Positions 1 to 6,109 are shown, counted from the stretch's first letter. The stretch is DNA of 6,968 nt from an uncultured Sulfurimonas sp. (GCA_937914675.1 CALDOC010000545.1:1-6968); one strand, 5' to 3'. The notes: generated by a model not told the origin, from the letters alone. Numbers and translations: made by a program.

Positions 1-305
1 TTTAGCTCCTCTTTTACGCTTAATAGTTCATTTTGTTCTTCTATTTTTTGTTCTAATTTCAAAATTGCGTTCTTATAGTTTGTTTCTCTGTTGTAAAAAC
101 GATTAGGCGATTCCAACTCTTTGGTTAAAATTAAATTTTTTTCTTTCTCGTCTTTGGATTTAAGCGAGCAATCATTAAGTTTTGTTTCACAAGATTCATA
201 ATCGGTTCTAAGTTTTGTTATCTCTTGAACTATCGACTCGATTCTCTGTATCTCATCTGCGCTCAGAGACATGATGGTTATAAACGCAATTAACAAAAGT
301 TTCAT
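1..305 (-). CDS. Secreted coiled-coil protein of unknown function, 5' part only
   Basis: This gene starts at an ATG (305-303) and runs off the left edge, leaving 101 codons. Residues 1-16 (MKLLLIAFITIMSLSA) form a short Sec signal peptide with a likely cleavage site after Ala16, so the mature protein should be periplasmic or surface-exposed. From about residue 17 it is highly charged and rich in Glu, Lys, Leu and Ile. It is predicted to be almost wholly helical with coiled-coil character, broken by a short Ser-Pro-Asn stretch at about residues 66-68. Two cysteines, C39 and C46, could form a disulfide once exported. The start ATG overlaps the TGA of trmA (ATGA), so translation is probably coupled and this is the most distal visible gene of the motA block. 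I do not recognise the family. The missing C-terminus may hold the diagnostic domain. The reading frame is well supported by its start, signal peptide and lack of stops. Confidence 0.8.
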   Translation of the reverse strand, partial: MKLLLIAFITIMSLSADEIQRIESIVQEITKLRTDYESCETKLNDCSLKSKDEKEKNLILTKELESPNRFYNRETNYKNAILKLEQKIEEQNELLSVKEEL

Positions 306-1411
306 TTTACGCCTTTTCGTATTAATTTTACGCCCATTTCTACATGATGAGTGTATGGGAATTGATCAAACATAGCCATATCGACTACGTCATGAGTTAA
401 AGTTAAAATTTGCAAATCTCTTTGTAAGGTTTCGGGATTGCAAGATACGTATAATATATGTTTATGCCTTGCGCAAAACTTAGAAGAGTCTTCATCCATT
501 CCGCTTCGAGGTGGATCTACAAATATACTATCAATGTTATAGTTCTCAATGTCTATCTCTTTCATCCGTCTATATTCTCGAACGCCATCAAGCGCGCCTA
601 CAAAATCTTCAACGCTCATGCGAACAAATTCTATATTTTTAACGTCATTTAATATCATATTTTCTTTTGCTGCGTTAATCGATGATTTTGAGACTTCCGT
701 TGCCAAAACCTTATCGAATATTTTTGAAAATGGTATGGTAAAATTGCCAGCTCCGCAATATAGCTCAAGTAAATCTCCTTGCGCCGATGAAAACTGACGT
801 AAACACCATGCTATCATCTGCTCGTTGACTCTTGGGTTTGGTTGAGTAAAACTATTTTCTATGTGATTAAATTTATACGTTTTATCAGCTATGGTTAAAG
901 TTTCAGTGACGTAATCTTGGCCTATCACAACTTTTTGCTTCCTTGAACGTCCTATAATATAAATTTCTAATTCTTTGGCCATTGCGCTCGCCAACTCTTT
1001 CCATTCATCGTCCAATCGCTTATGATATAGTAGCGAAACTACAATCTCTCCGCCGCTAGAACTTAAAAAGTCCGCTCCAAATAATTTAAAACCTATATTT
1101 TTATTTTCAATGGCTAACAAAAGTTTTGGCATTAGCGCTGAAATGCGCTCGTTAACTTGGGGGCATTCATCAATGAACACAACGCCTTTGTTTCTATGAT
1201 TCATAGCGTAATGAATTTTATCATCATGCCAAATTTTAAACTCGCTGCGAGAACGATAATGAGACTCCGGTGATTTAAACACAGATATCTCTCCTGTGAA
1301 AAAATCTTTAAATCTCTCTTCGTTTAAAGATTTTTTTTCATTCAACTGGGATTCATATCCATGATCATAAACCCTACAAGCTCCGCACTCACCAAAATAT
1401 TTACAATCCAA
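302..1411 (-). CDS. trmA: tRNA (uracil-5-)-methyltransferase TrmA, with N-terminal Cys motif
   Basis: The product is the SAM-dependent enzyme that makes 5-methyluridine at position 54 of the tRNA T-loop. It has 369 residues against 366 in E. coli. The family motifs are clear: SFTQPN at 187-192, the SAM loop LELYCGAGNF at 215-224, DPPRSG at 299-304, the nucleophile C324 in SCNPETL, and the general base E358 in HHVEMG. C324 and E358 carry the same numbers as in E. coli TrmA. Unlike my recollection of the E. coli enzyme, the N-terminus has C3, C9 and C12 with a further C83, a pattern like the [4Fe-4S] ligands of RlmD (RumA). The start is TTG (1411-1409): an in-frame TAG lies 12 nt upstream, a good AGGAG precedes it, and the next in-frame Met is residue 70. 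It lies 9 bp after fliP and overlaps the next gene by 4 bp. RlmD itself is less likely because C-terminal similarity is TrmA-like (LFDQFPYTHH). Confidence 0.95.
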   Translation of the reverse strand: MDCKYFGECGACRVYDHGYESQLNEKKSLNEERFKDFFTGEISVFKSPESHYRSRSEFKIWHDDKIHYAMNHRNKGVVFIDECPQVNERISALMPKLLLAIENKNIGFKLFGADFLSSSGGEIVVSLLYHKRLDDEWKELASAMAKELEIYIIGRSRKQKVVIGQDYVTETLTIADKTYKFNHIENSFTQPNPRVNEQMIAWCLRQFSSAQGDLLELYCGAGNFTIPFSKIFDKVLATEVSKSSINAAKENMILNDVKNIEFVRMSVEDFVGALDGVREYRRMKEIDIENYNIDSIFVDPPRSGMDEDSSKFCARHKHILYVSCNPETLQRDLQILTLTHDVVDMAMFDQFPYTHHVEMGVKLIRKGVK

Positions 1412-1417
1412 ACTATA

Positions 1418-1422
1418 CTCCT
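1418..1422 (-). promoter_or_regulatory. Shine-Dalgarno of trmA, fixing a TTG start
   Basis: On the minus strand AGGAG (1422-1418) sits 6 nt before the TTG at 1411-1409. The first two bases of this site are the last two bases of the fliP TAG stop (1423-1421), so ribosomes ending fliP are placed directly on the trmA start. This is the best Shine-Dalgarno match among the gene starts in the window, which would offset the weak TTG codon. It settles the trmA start and therefore the presence of the N-terminal cysteines. Confidence 0.8.
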
Positions 1423-2155
1423 ACTTTATTGAGGCAATTAAATTACCGATAATTAGATTCCATCCATCAATCAACACAAATATGAGTATCTTAAAGGGAA
1501 GGGAAATCATCACGGGTGGCAACATCATCATACCCATGGACATAAGGATGGAAGCAACGACCATGTCTATTACCAAAAATGGCAAAAAGAGCAAAAAACC
1601 TATCTCAAACGCGGTTTTGAGTTCACTAATCACAAAGGCGGGGATGATAATTGACAAAGGAACTTCAGCGACCGTTTGAGGATTTTGCATTTTTCGTATT
1701 CTAAAAAATAGCGCCAAATCTTTCTCTCTCGTATTTCTAATCATAAAGTTTTTAAATGGCAAAACCGTCTTCTCAAACGCCTCTTCATATCCTATCTCTT
1801 CGGCTATGTAGGGCTTAATTCCAGCTTCATACGCTTTCGTGCCAACGGGTTCCATGACAAAAAAAGTCAATATCATAGCTAACATTACTAGAAGTTGAGT
1901 CGGTGGCACTTGTTGCGTTCCAAGAGCTTGACGCAAAAAACCAAAAACGATCACAAAACGAGTGAACGTCGTCATGACGAGCACCATGGAAGGCGCTAAA
2001 AACAATAGAGTGAGGACTACGAGGACGTTAAGAGACGACACCAGCTGTTGTGGAGTGTCGGGAGAAGACAACGCGAAGTTCATCGTTGGAATGGTTACGG
2101 CTTCAGCGCCCAAGCAAGAGGCAAAGAGTAAAAATAAAAAGGCGAAACGCAACAT
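1421..2155 (-). CDS. fliP: Flagellar type III export gate protein FliP
   Basis: FliP assembles with FliQ and FliR into the inner-membrane export gate through which flagellar rod, hook and filament subunits are secreted. The 244-residue product has the normal length and layout. A cleavable signal peptide occupies about residues 1-17, with membrane segments near 42-63, 86-102, 183-206 and 217-236. Family signatures are plain: TTFTRFVIVFGFLRQALGTQ at 62-81, IPAFVISELKTAFEIGF at 171-187, and GMMMLPPVMISLPFK at 208-222. The methionine cluster M209-M211 corresponds to the gasket that seals the closed pore in the Salmonella protein. The ATG shares its first base with the last base of the motB stop (TAATG), which implies re-initiation rather than an independent ribosome site. 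The placement is notable because fliP often clusters with other export genes, whereas here it follows the stator genes. No sign of decay is seen. Confidence 0.97.
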   Translation of the reverse strand: MLRFAFLFLLFASCLGAEAVTIPTMNFALSSPDTPQQLVSSLNVLVVLTLLFLAPSMVLVMTTFTRFVIVFGFLRQALGTQQVPPTQLLVMLAMILTFFVMEPVGTKAYEAGIKPYIAEEIGYEEAFEKTVLPFKNFMIRNTREKDLALFFRIRKMQNPQTVAEVPLSIIIPAFVISELKTAFEIGFLLFLPFLVIDMVVASILMSMGMMMLPPVMISLPFKILIFVLIDGWNLIIGNLIASIK

Positions 2156-2931
2156 TAATTGATTGCCGCTTTATCTAGTACGCTTTTTTTTATTTTTCCA
2201 TCTTCCGTATCTTTTTTCCCAAAGAAATGCAACTCGACCCGACGATTTTTTTCTCGTCCGCTTTGAGTGGCGTTCGTCGCCAATGGTCGAAATTCCGCGT
2301 AACCAGAAGCGCTTACTCTGTTTGGAGCGACGCCGTCAATAAGCAACTCTTGTAAAACCGAAATCGCTCTCGCTGAAGAGAGTTCCCAGTTGTCCTTAAA
2401 TGGACTTGATTTGCCAGGACCTTCGTTATCAGTGTGTCCTTGAACGCTAACGTCCATGCTCGTTGGCAACTCTTCTATGATGAGAGCCACCCTTTTTAAA
2501 AACAAAAGGGCATCCGCGTTTTCTATGGTTGCGCTCCCCGACTTAAACAAAAGCGAAGCCGGTAATTTTATGACAAAACCCTCTTGCGCGTCATCAAGGC
2601 TAATGGCAGGACCTTGACCTTTTTCCATCATTTCATTCGCGTCGCTAACGGCCTGTTGCACTCTATTGACTTCTTCGCTCGTCTCGTCTTGAGAGTCTAT
2701 GGGAGTGGATTCCAACATTCTTTTTTTAGAAATTTCAGTTTGCGTACCGCCTTCAAGCACGCTCATGGCGCCAGAGAGAGAACCAATCGCTTCAGAAACC
2801 TTTTTTGCGTCCATGCTCGACATTGAGAGAAGTAAAACGAAAAAACATAAAAGAAGCGACATCAAGTCGCCAAACGCGGCCAACCAAGCCGGAAGACACT
2901 CTTCACAATCTGGACATTTATCTTTACCCAT
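2155..2931 (-). CDS. motB: Flagellar stator protein MotB (PomB-like)
   Basis: MotB forms the ion channel with MotA and anchors the stator to peptidoglycan. The 258-residue protein has one membrane helix at about 17-37. It contains the essential ion-binding aspartate D22 in AAFGDLMSLLLCFFVLLL, closer to PomB (FADLMSLLMCFFVLLL) than to the H. pylori form as I recall them. A plug-like amphipathic stretch follows at about 41-60, then a variable linker. The OmpA-like peptidoglycan-binding domain covers about 115-237, with VQGHTDNEG at 163-171, NWELSSARA at 181-189, and SGREKNRRVELHF at 224-236. The cytoplasmic N-terminus carries three cysteines (C6, C9, C12; CPDCEEC), where PomB has a Cys- and Pro-rich segment. 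The protein is shorter than PomB or E. coli MotB (both a little over 300 residues), mainly in the linker. The start lies 12 bp after motA and the stop overlaps fliP by 1 bp. Sodium coupling is inferred from similarity only. Confidence 0.95.
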   Translation of the reverse strand: MGKDKCPDCEECLPAWLAAFGDLMSLLLCFFVLLLSMSSMDAKKVSEAIGSLSGAMSVLEGGTQTEISKKRMLESTPIDSQDETSEEVNRVQQAVSDANEMMEKGQGPAISLDDAQEGFVIKLPASLLFKSGSATIENADALLFLKRVALIIEELPTSMDVSVQGHTDNEGPGKSSPFKDNWELSSARAISVLQELLIDGVAPNRVSASGYAEFRPLATNATQSGREKNRRVELHFFGKKDTEDGKIKKSVLDKAAIN

Positions 2932-2943
2932 TATTCATATCCA

Positions 2944-3708
2944 TTAATCAAACTGACTAACGCGATCCGCCGGAGCTAAATAACTAAGCAATTTACCCTC
3001 CAACACTCTAGGCGCGTCACCAGACTGAATAGACATAATTCCCGAGATTATCATCTCTTTTACCAATGTTTCTTCATCGTTTCTTATTGCTAAAATATTA
3101 TAAATCGGAGTACCAAAAATATTACCAATCATAGCGCCGTACATAGTCGTAAGCAAGGCGACCGCCATAGATGGACCAATTGCGGAAGGGTCGGCCATGT
3201 TTAAAAGCATGGCGACCAATCCAATAAGAGTTCCAACCATTCCCATAGCTCCGGCAAGACCCGCCCATTGATTAAAAATGGAACCGTGAATCTTATGTCT
3301 TGTACTTGTTTGCTCCATATCTATCTCTAAAAGTTCACGTATGGTGTCCGGATCGTTTCCATCAATGGCCATGGAAAGACCTTTTTTTAAAAATAAATTC
3401 TCTTCATTATTCACTTCGCTTTCAAGCGCCAAAATTCCATCTTTTCTAGCTTTTGTAGCGAATTCGACAAGTTTCTTTATCAGCGCTCCAACATCCTCTT
3501 CACCAGGTTTAATGGCTTTCATGAAGACTTTTGTAAAGGCTTTCATCTGAGTCGGTTTAAATGAAATCATTAAGGCGCCAATACTACCCCCAATAACGAT
3601 TAAAACTGATGGAATGTCTATGTACGCGCCAATACCAACGCCCATAACCATCGATCCAAGTAGAAGAGCGAAAATCAAAACAATACCAATGACCGTACCT
3701 AAATCCAT
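2944..3708 (-). CDS. motA: Flagellar stator protein MotA (PomA-like)
   Basis: MotA is the multi-pass stator subunit that forms a pentamer around two MotB helices and turns the rotor by contacting FliG. The 254-residue product is PomA-sized, with membrane segments near 4-24, 31-50, 148-168 and 180-206. The cytoplasmic loop keeps the charged residues that face FliG, R88 and E96 in ARKDGILALE. Thr160 (GTLIGLVAML) and Thr188 (LLTTMYG) align with Vibrio PomA T158 and T186, both tied to sodium conduction, and P201 fits the second conserved proline. The oddity is Gly153: LAGAMGMVGT stands where the family normally reads xAPAMGMxGT, so the conserved TM3 proline (PomA P151, E. coli P173) is missing. 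The C-terminus (LEGKLLSYL, then RVSQFD) resembles Campylobacter and Helicobacter MotA. AAGG lies 7 nt before the ATG, and this is the first gene of the block. Confidence 0.95.
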   Translation of the reverse strand: MDLGTVIGIVLIFALLLGSMVMGVGIGAYIDIPSVLIVIGGSIGALMISFKPTQMKAFTKVFMKAIKPGEEDVGALIKKLVEFATKARKDGILALESEVNNEENLFLKKGLSMAIDGNDPDTIRELLEIDMEQTSTRHKIHGSIFNQWAGLAGAMGMVGTLIGLVAMLLNMADPSAIGPSMAVALLTTMYGAMIGNIFGTPIYNILAIRNDEETLVKEMIISGIMSIQSGDAPRVLEGKLLSYLAPADRVSQFD

Positions 3709-3737
3709 CCAAAAACCTTGTAAACTTTTATATTGAC

Positions 3738-3767
3738 ATTATAATACCACAAATATGATTATGAAAA
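3738..3767 (-). promoter_or_regulatory. Predicted vegetative promoter for motA-motB-fliP-trmA
   Basis: Reading the minus strand, a perfect TATAAT (3743-3738) is preceded after 18 nt by TTTTCA (3767-3762), a partial match to a -35 box. Transcription would begin near 3731, giving a leader of about 20-25 nt that contains the motA AAGG site. No sigma-28 (CGAT-type) or sigma-54 (GG-N10-GC) promoter is visible in the gap, so housekeeping sigma control is the simplest reading. In such AT-rich DNA a TATAAT can occur by chance, but this one is well placed in the only real gap before motA. Confidence 0.55.
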
Positions 3768-3778
3768 GAGTAATGATT

Positions 3779-3791
3779 GTTAAATTTTAAC
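3779..3791. repeat. Short palindrome over the PAP2 stop codon
   Basis: GTTAAA and TTTAAC form a perfect inverted repeat around one central T, spanning the TAA of the phosphatase gene and lying just upstream of the predicted motA promoter. With no loop and no GC-rich stem it cannot be a normal terminator. It could be an operator for a dimeric regulator, or chance in AT-rich sequence. Confidence 0.25.
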
Positions 3792-4461
3792 CACGCGCTT
3801 TAGAGTTGACTAGCTTTGCAAGAGTTAAAACTATCAACCACGCTAAAATCATAGTTATTATCGTGTGACTCAAAAAATGGTCGCCAACCATCATCTTATA
3901 CAGACCCATGCTCCATCCAACGCTCATGGCCAATATAAACGCCATCGCTCTATTTCTTTTTTTTCTAAAAAGAAACACTAAACTAAGAAGCGCGAAACCG
4001 CCACTAGCGTGACCCGCTGGCCAACATTGAATTTTGGCTTGTTTAAATTCTGGGGGATAACTCTCCCAAACTGCGGTTCTTGGATAAACGCCGCCATAGT
4101 GAATCTCATTTTTTGGACAAGGCATGTTTGTATACTTTTTGAAAGCGCCAACTATAACGGGAACTAAAATTGCGGAGAGTATGACTATTAAAATTCCTCT
4201 TTTATACTTTTGAATCGTCTCTTTTTTTCTAAAAAAAATCAACGCGATTAAAAAAGAAAGTCCAAAAAGGATGAGGAACTTTTTTACGCCATCATAAAAT
4301 ATAAATTTGTATGGTTGTAAATTACTATCAAGCATCCAATGACCTGAGGAATAATCAAAGAAATAATTTTGCACTTCTATGTCAATATTCGTTTTAGCGA
4401 AAAATACAACCGCGAATATCAATACTACGCCAGTTATGATTATCTGATTTGTAATTTTCAT
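3787..4461 (-). CDS. PAP2-family membrane phosphatase (possible lipid A or lipid phosphatase)
   Basis: This 224-residue integral membrane protein has about six membrane segments (near 5-22, 60-77, 89-107, 150-165, 172-190, 196-217) and belongs to the PAP2 (type 2 phosphatidic acid phosphatase) superfamily. Motif 1 is a variant, KKYTNMPCPKNEIHYGG at 108-124, lacking the usual Arg-Pro. Motif 2 is clear in CWPAGHASGG at 146-155, with H151. Motif 3 is KMMVGDHFLSH at 189-199: H195 is present, but Lys189 and His199 stand where the general motif has Arg and Asp. The YGG and HFLSH elements fit a PAP2 subgroup that I recall beside eptA genes. The active site should face the periplasm. The ATG overlaps the eptA TGA (ATGA) with only a weak Shine-Dalgarno, so translation depends on eptA, suggesting a shared pathway. 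Candidate substrates are lipid A phosphate groups, as with H. pylori LpxE beside its EptA, or undecaprenyl or phosphatidyl phosphates. The substrate cannot be decided from sequence. Confidence 0.85.
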   Translation of the reverse strand: MKITNQIIITGVVLIFAVVFFAKTNIDIEVQNYFFDYSSGHWMLDSNLQPYKFIFYDGVKKFLILFGLSFLIALIFFRKKETIQKYKRGILIVILSAILVPVIVGAFKKYTNMPCPKNEIHYGGVYPRTAVWESYPPEFKQAKIQCWPAGHASGGFALLSLVFLFRKKRNRAMAFILAMSVGWSMGLYKMMVGDHFLSHTIITMILAWLIVLTLAKLVNSKARG

Positions 4462-6047
4462 TGTTTTAAAATATCCATCTCTCTCTTATACTCTTGCGTC
4501 TCAACGTTAAAAACTCCAAGTAAAGTATGAAATAAATTATCTTGCGTATATCTTTGATCTACTCTTTTTTCAAGAGAGTTAACATCGACTATGCCTTTCA
4601 TTCCTTCTCCAAACCACATAACCGCTCCAATGTGAGTTTGAGCGTCGGGCGCCATAAAATAAGGCAAACCATGAAGATAGACGCCACTTTCTCCCAAACT
4701 CTCGCCATGGTCGCTCATATATATCATGGCCGTATCATGAGTCTCATTGTAATTTTTCAAAAAATCGATCGTTTTTTGCAAAAAATAATCCGTATACAAA
4801 ATGGCGTTGTCGTAAGCGTTGCTAATCTCTTCTTGCGAGCACTGTTCCAATTGATTGGTCGTACAAACCGGTTGAAATTTTTCAAACTCTTTTGTGTATC
4901 TTTTGTAATAAGCTGGTCCATGATTGCCCATTTGATGCAATACGATTAAAACGTCTTTGTTTTTTTGTTCTTTTACGTACGCGTCGAGTCCAACCAACAT
5001 CCCAACGTCTCTACATTCGCCCTCGGTGCAGATGGAGTTAAGTTCAGCGCTTTTATAATCCTCATAAAGAACTCTCAACGCGACGCCTTTTGAATCGGAA
5101 TTGTTGTCTCTCCACAATACTGAAACGTTATTTGAATGAGACAAAACGTCAAGAACGTTCTGAGTTCTTATCCCTTTTTTATAGCTATAATCGGCTCGGT
5201 CAAATTTCGAAAACATGCAAGGCACCGATTCAGCGGTCGAAGTGCCGCAAGCGTACATGTTCGTAAAGTTGAAAATATTCTCTTTTGCGAGCAATGGATT
5301 TGTCTCTTTTTCATAACCATTAAGGCTAAAATGATCGGCGCGAGCGGCTTCGCCAACCACCATAATGACGATTTTCGTTCTATTGTCGTCACTTTTTACG
5401 CTTTTGGCGTCAAGCCCTATTGGTTCAACCACCAACGAGGAACTGTTATACGTTAAGTTGACGTACTTTCCAATCGAATAGATCCAAAACAGAGGATTGA
5501 TGGAGTATCTTAGCGGCTTATGCTCTCTTGCGAATGAAGTGTAGTATTTGCTATACGTGAAAAAAGAAGCCGCTATTATCAAGAGAGAAAGAAATATCAT
5601 TTTCACTTTCGATAAAAATTCGACTTTAAACGCTTGGCGTTCAATCTCGACTTTGTAAATATAAACCGATGGAACAACTCCAAAAACCATAAAATACAAA
5701 GTTTGCTTTAGACTCAACAAATCCAAAGACTCTTTTACGTTTGTTTGGAGCATGTTTCGAATCATGCTCTCGTCAATGACCACATGATAACTATTCATGA
5801 AATAACTCGTAAGAGATGAAACTAAAAATATAATTATGAGTATGGGCTTGATTGTATATTTTGAACTAAGCAAACTAAACAAGAAAATCATAAAGAAGGT
5901 TATGACAAACGCCATAGAGATTAAAAATCCCAAGTTGTCTTCTAAAGAGTATACGCTCAAAGTATTTTGAAAAAAGCTAAAATTGTAAAATAAAGTTAAA
6001 AATACACTAGAATAAATTATAAGTTTTGTTTGAGTTGTTCTTTTCAT
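4458..6047 (-). CDS. eptA: Phosphoethanolamine transferase, EptA/EptC family
   Basis: The enzyme moves phosphoethanolamine from phosphatidylethanolamine to lipid A, and in some relatives to other envelope targets, at the periplasmic face of the inner membrane. This modification lowers surface charge and gives polymyxin resistance. The 529-residue protein has five N-terminal membrane helices (near 8-26, 39-60, 68-87, 116-133, 149-168) and then a sulfatase-fold domain from about 225. Zinc and catalytic residues all appear: E233 in VVGEAARADHFS, the nucleophile T271 in CGTSTAESVPCMF, D446 and H447 in SDHGESLGE, with H376 (NHGPAYY) and H459 (YLHGLPY). Cysteine pairs C267/C277, C340/C345 and C395/C403 match the three conserved disulfides of EptA and MCR enzymes. 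The ATG follows an AAGAAG-type site by about 9 nt. It heads a two-gene unit with the PAP2 phosphatase and is divergent from glmU. It seems intact, and nothing suggests a recent mobile origin such as that of mcr genes. Lipid A versus FlgG as target is not decidable here. Confidence 0.95.
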   Translation of the reverse strand: MKRTTQTKLIIYSSVFLTLFYNFSFFQNTLSVYSLEDNLGFLISMAFVITFFMIFLFSLLSSKYTIKPILIIIFLVSSLTSYFMNSYHVVIDESMIRNMLQTNVKESLDLLSLKQTLYFMVFGVVPSVYIYKVEIERQAFKVEFLSKVKMIFLSLLIIAASFFTYSKYYTSFAREHKPLRYSINPLFWIYSIGKYVNLTYNSSSLVVEPIGLDAKSVKSDDNRTKIVIMVVGEAARADHFSLNGYEKETNPLLAKENIFNFTNMYACGTSTAESVPCMFSKFDRADYSYKKGIRTQNVLDVLSHSNNVSVLWRDNNSDSKGVALRVLYEDYKSAELNSICTEGECRDVGMLVGLDAYVKEQKNKDVLIVLHQMGNHGPAYYKRYTKEFEKFQPVCTTNQLEQCSQEEISNAYDNAILYTDYFLQKTIDFLKNYNETHDTAMIYMSDHGESLGESGVYLHGLPYFMAPDAQTHIGAVMWFGEGMKGIVDVNSLEKRVDQRYTQDNLFHTLLGVFNVETQEYKREMDILKQ

Positions 6048-6076
6048 TTTTATTATCTTCTTTATAAGTTTTTGAA

Positions 6077-6082
6077 ATTATA
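6077..6082 (-). promoter_or_regulatory. Predicted -10 box of the eptA promoter
   Basis: On the minus strand TATAAT (6082-6077) lies about 30 nt before the eptA ATG, predicting a start near 6070 and a leader of roughly 23 nt with the ribosome site. No good -35 is seen at 17-18 nt. That position is instead occupied by the phased direct repeats, as expected for a promoter needing an activator. Confidence 0.5.
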
Positions 6083-6089
6083 CTACTTA

Positions 6090-6109
6090 AAAATGAATCT
6101 AAAATGAAT
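6090..6109. repeat. 11-bp-phased direct repeat in the eptA-glmU control region
   Basis: AAAATGAAT occurs at 6090-6098 and again at 6101-6109, an exact 9-bp repeat with an 11-bp period. The pair covers the -35 position of the predicted eptA promoter (second half-site at 19-27 nt from the -10 box). Tandem half-sites one helical turn apart, overlapping -35, are the usual layout for OmpR/PhoB-family response regulators such as PmrA and PhoP. A further AAAATG stands at 6122-6127. The regulator is unknown and the region is AT-rich, so this is a suggestion. Confidence 0.4.

Noticed and set aside
458..797. Plus-strand open frames of 64 and 82 codons opposite trmA
   Set aside because: They lie wholly antisense to a well-conserved gene, lack ribosome sites, and show no recognisable protein features.
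3709..3786. Rho-independent terminator or sigma-54/sigma-28 promoter between the phosphatase gene and motA
   Set aside because: There is no GC stem with a T-tract, no GG-N10-GC pair and no CGAT-type -10; a TATAAT box explains the gap better.
4542..4949. Plus-strand open frame of 135 codons opposite eptA
   Set aside because: It is antisense to the conserved sulfatase domain of eptA, and its translation looks like a shadow of that frame with no domain or leader.
5136..5456. Plus- and minus-strand open frames of 106 and 74 codons inside eptA
   Set aside because: Both are alternative readings of the eptA catalytic region, whose main frame contains all the expected zinc ligands and disulfides.
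4458..6047. Acquired mobile colistin resistance gene (mcr-like)
   Set aside because: The fold and motifs are shared, but there are no insertion sequences, no composition shift, and the gene is coupled to a neighbouring phosphatase, which fits an intrinsic chromosomal eptA.
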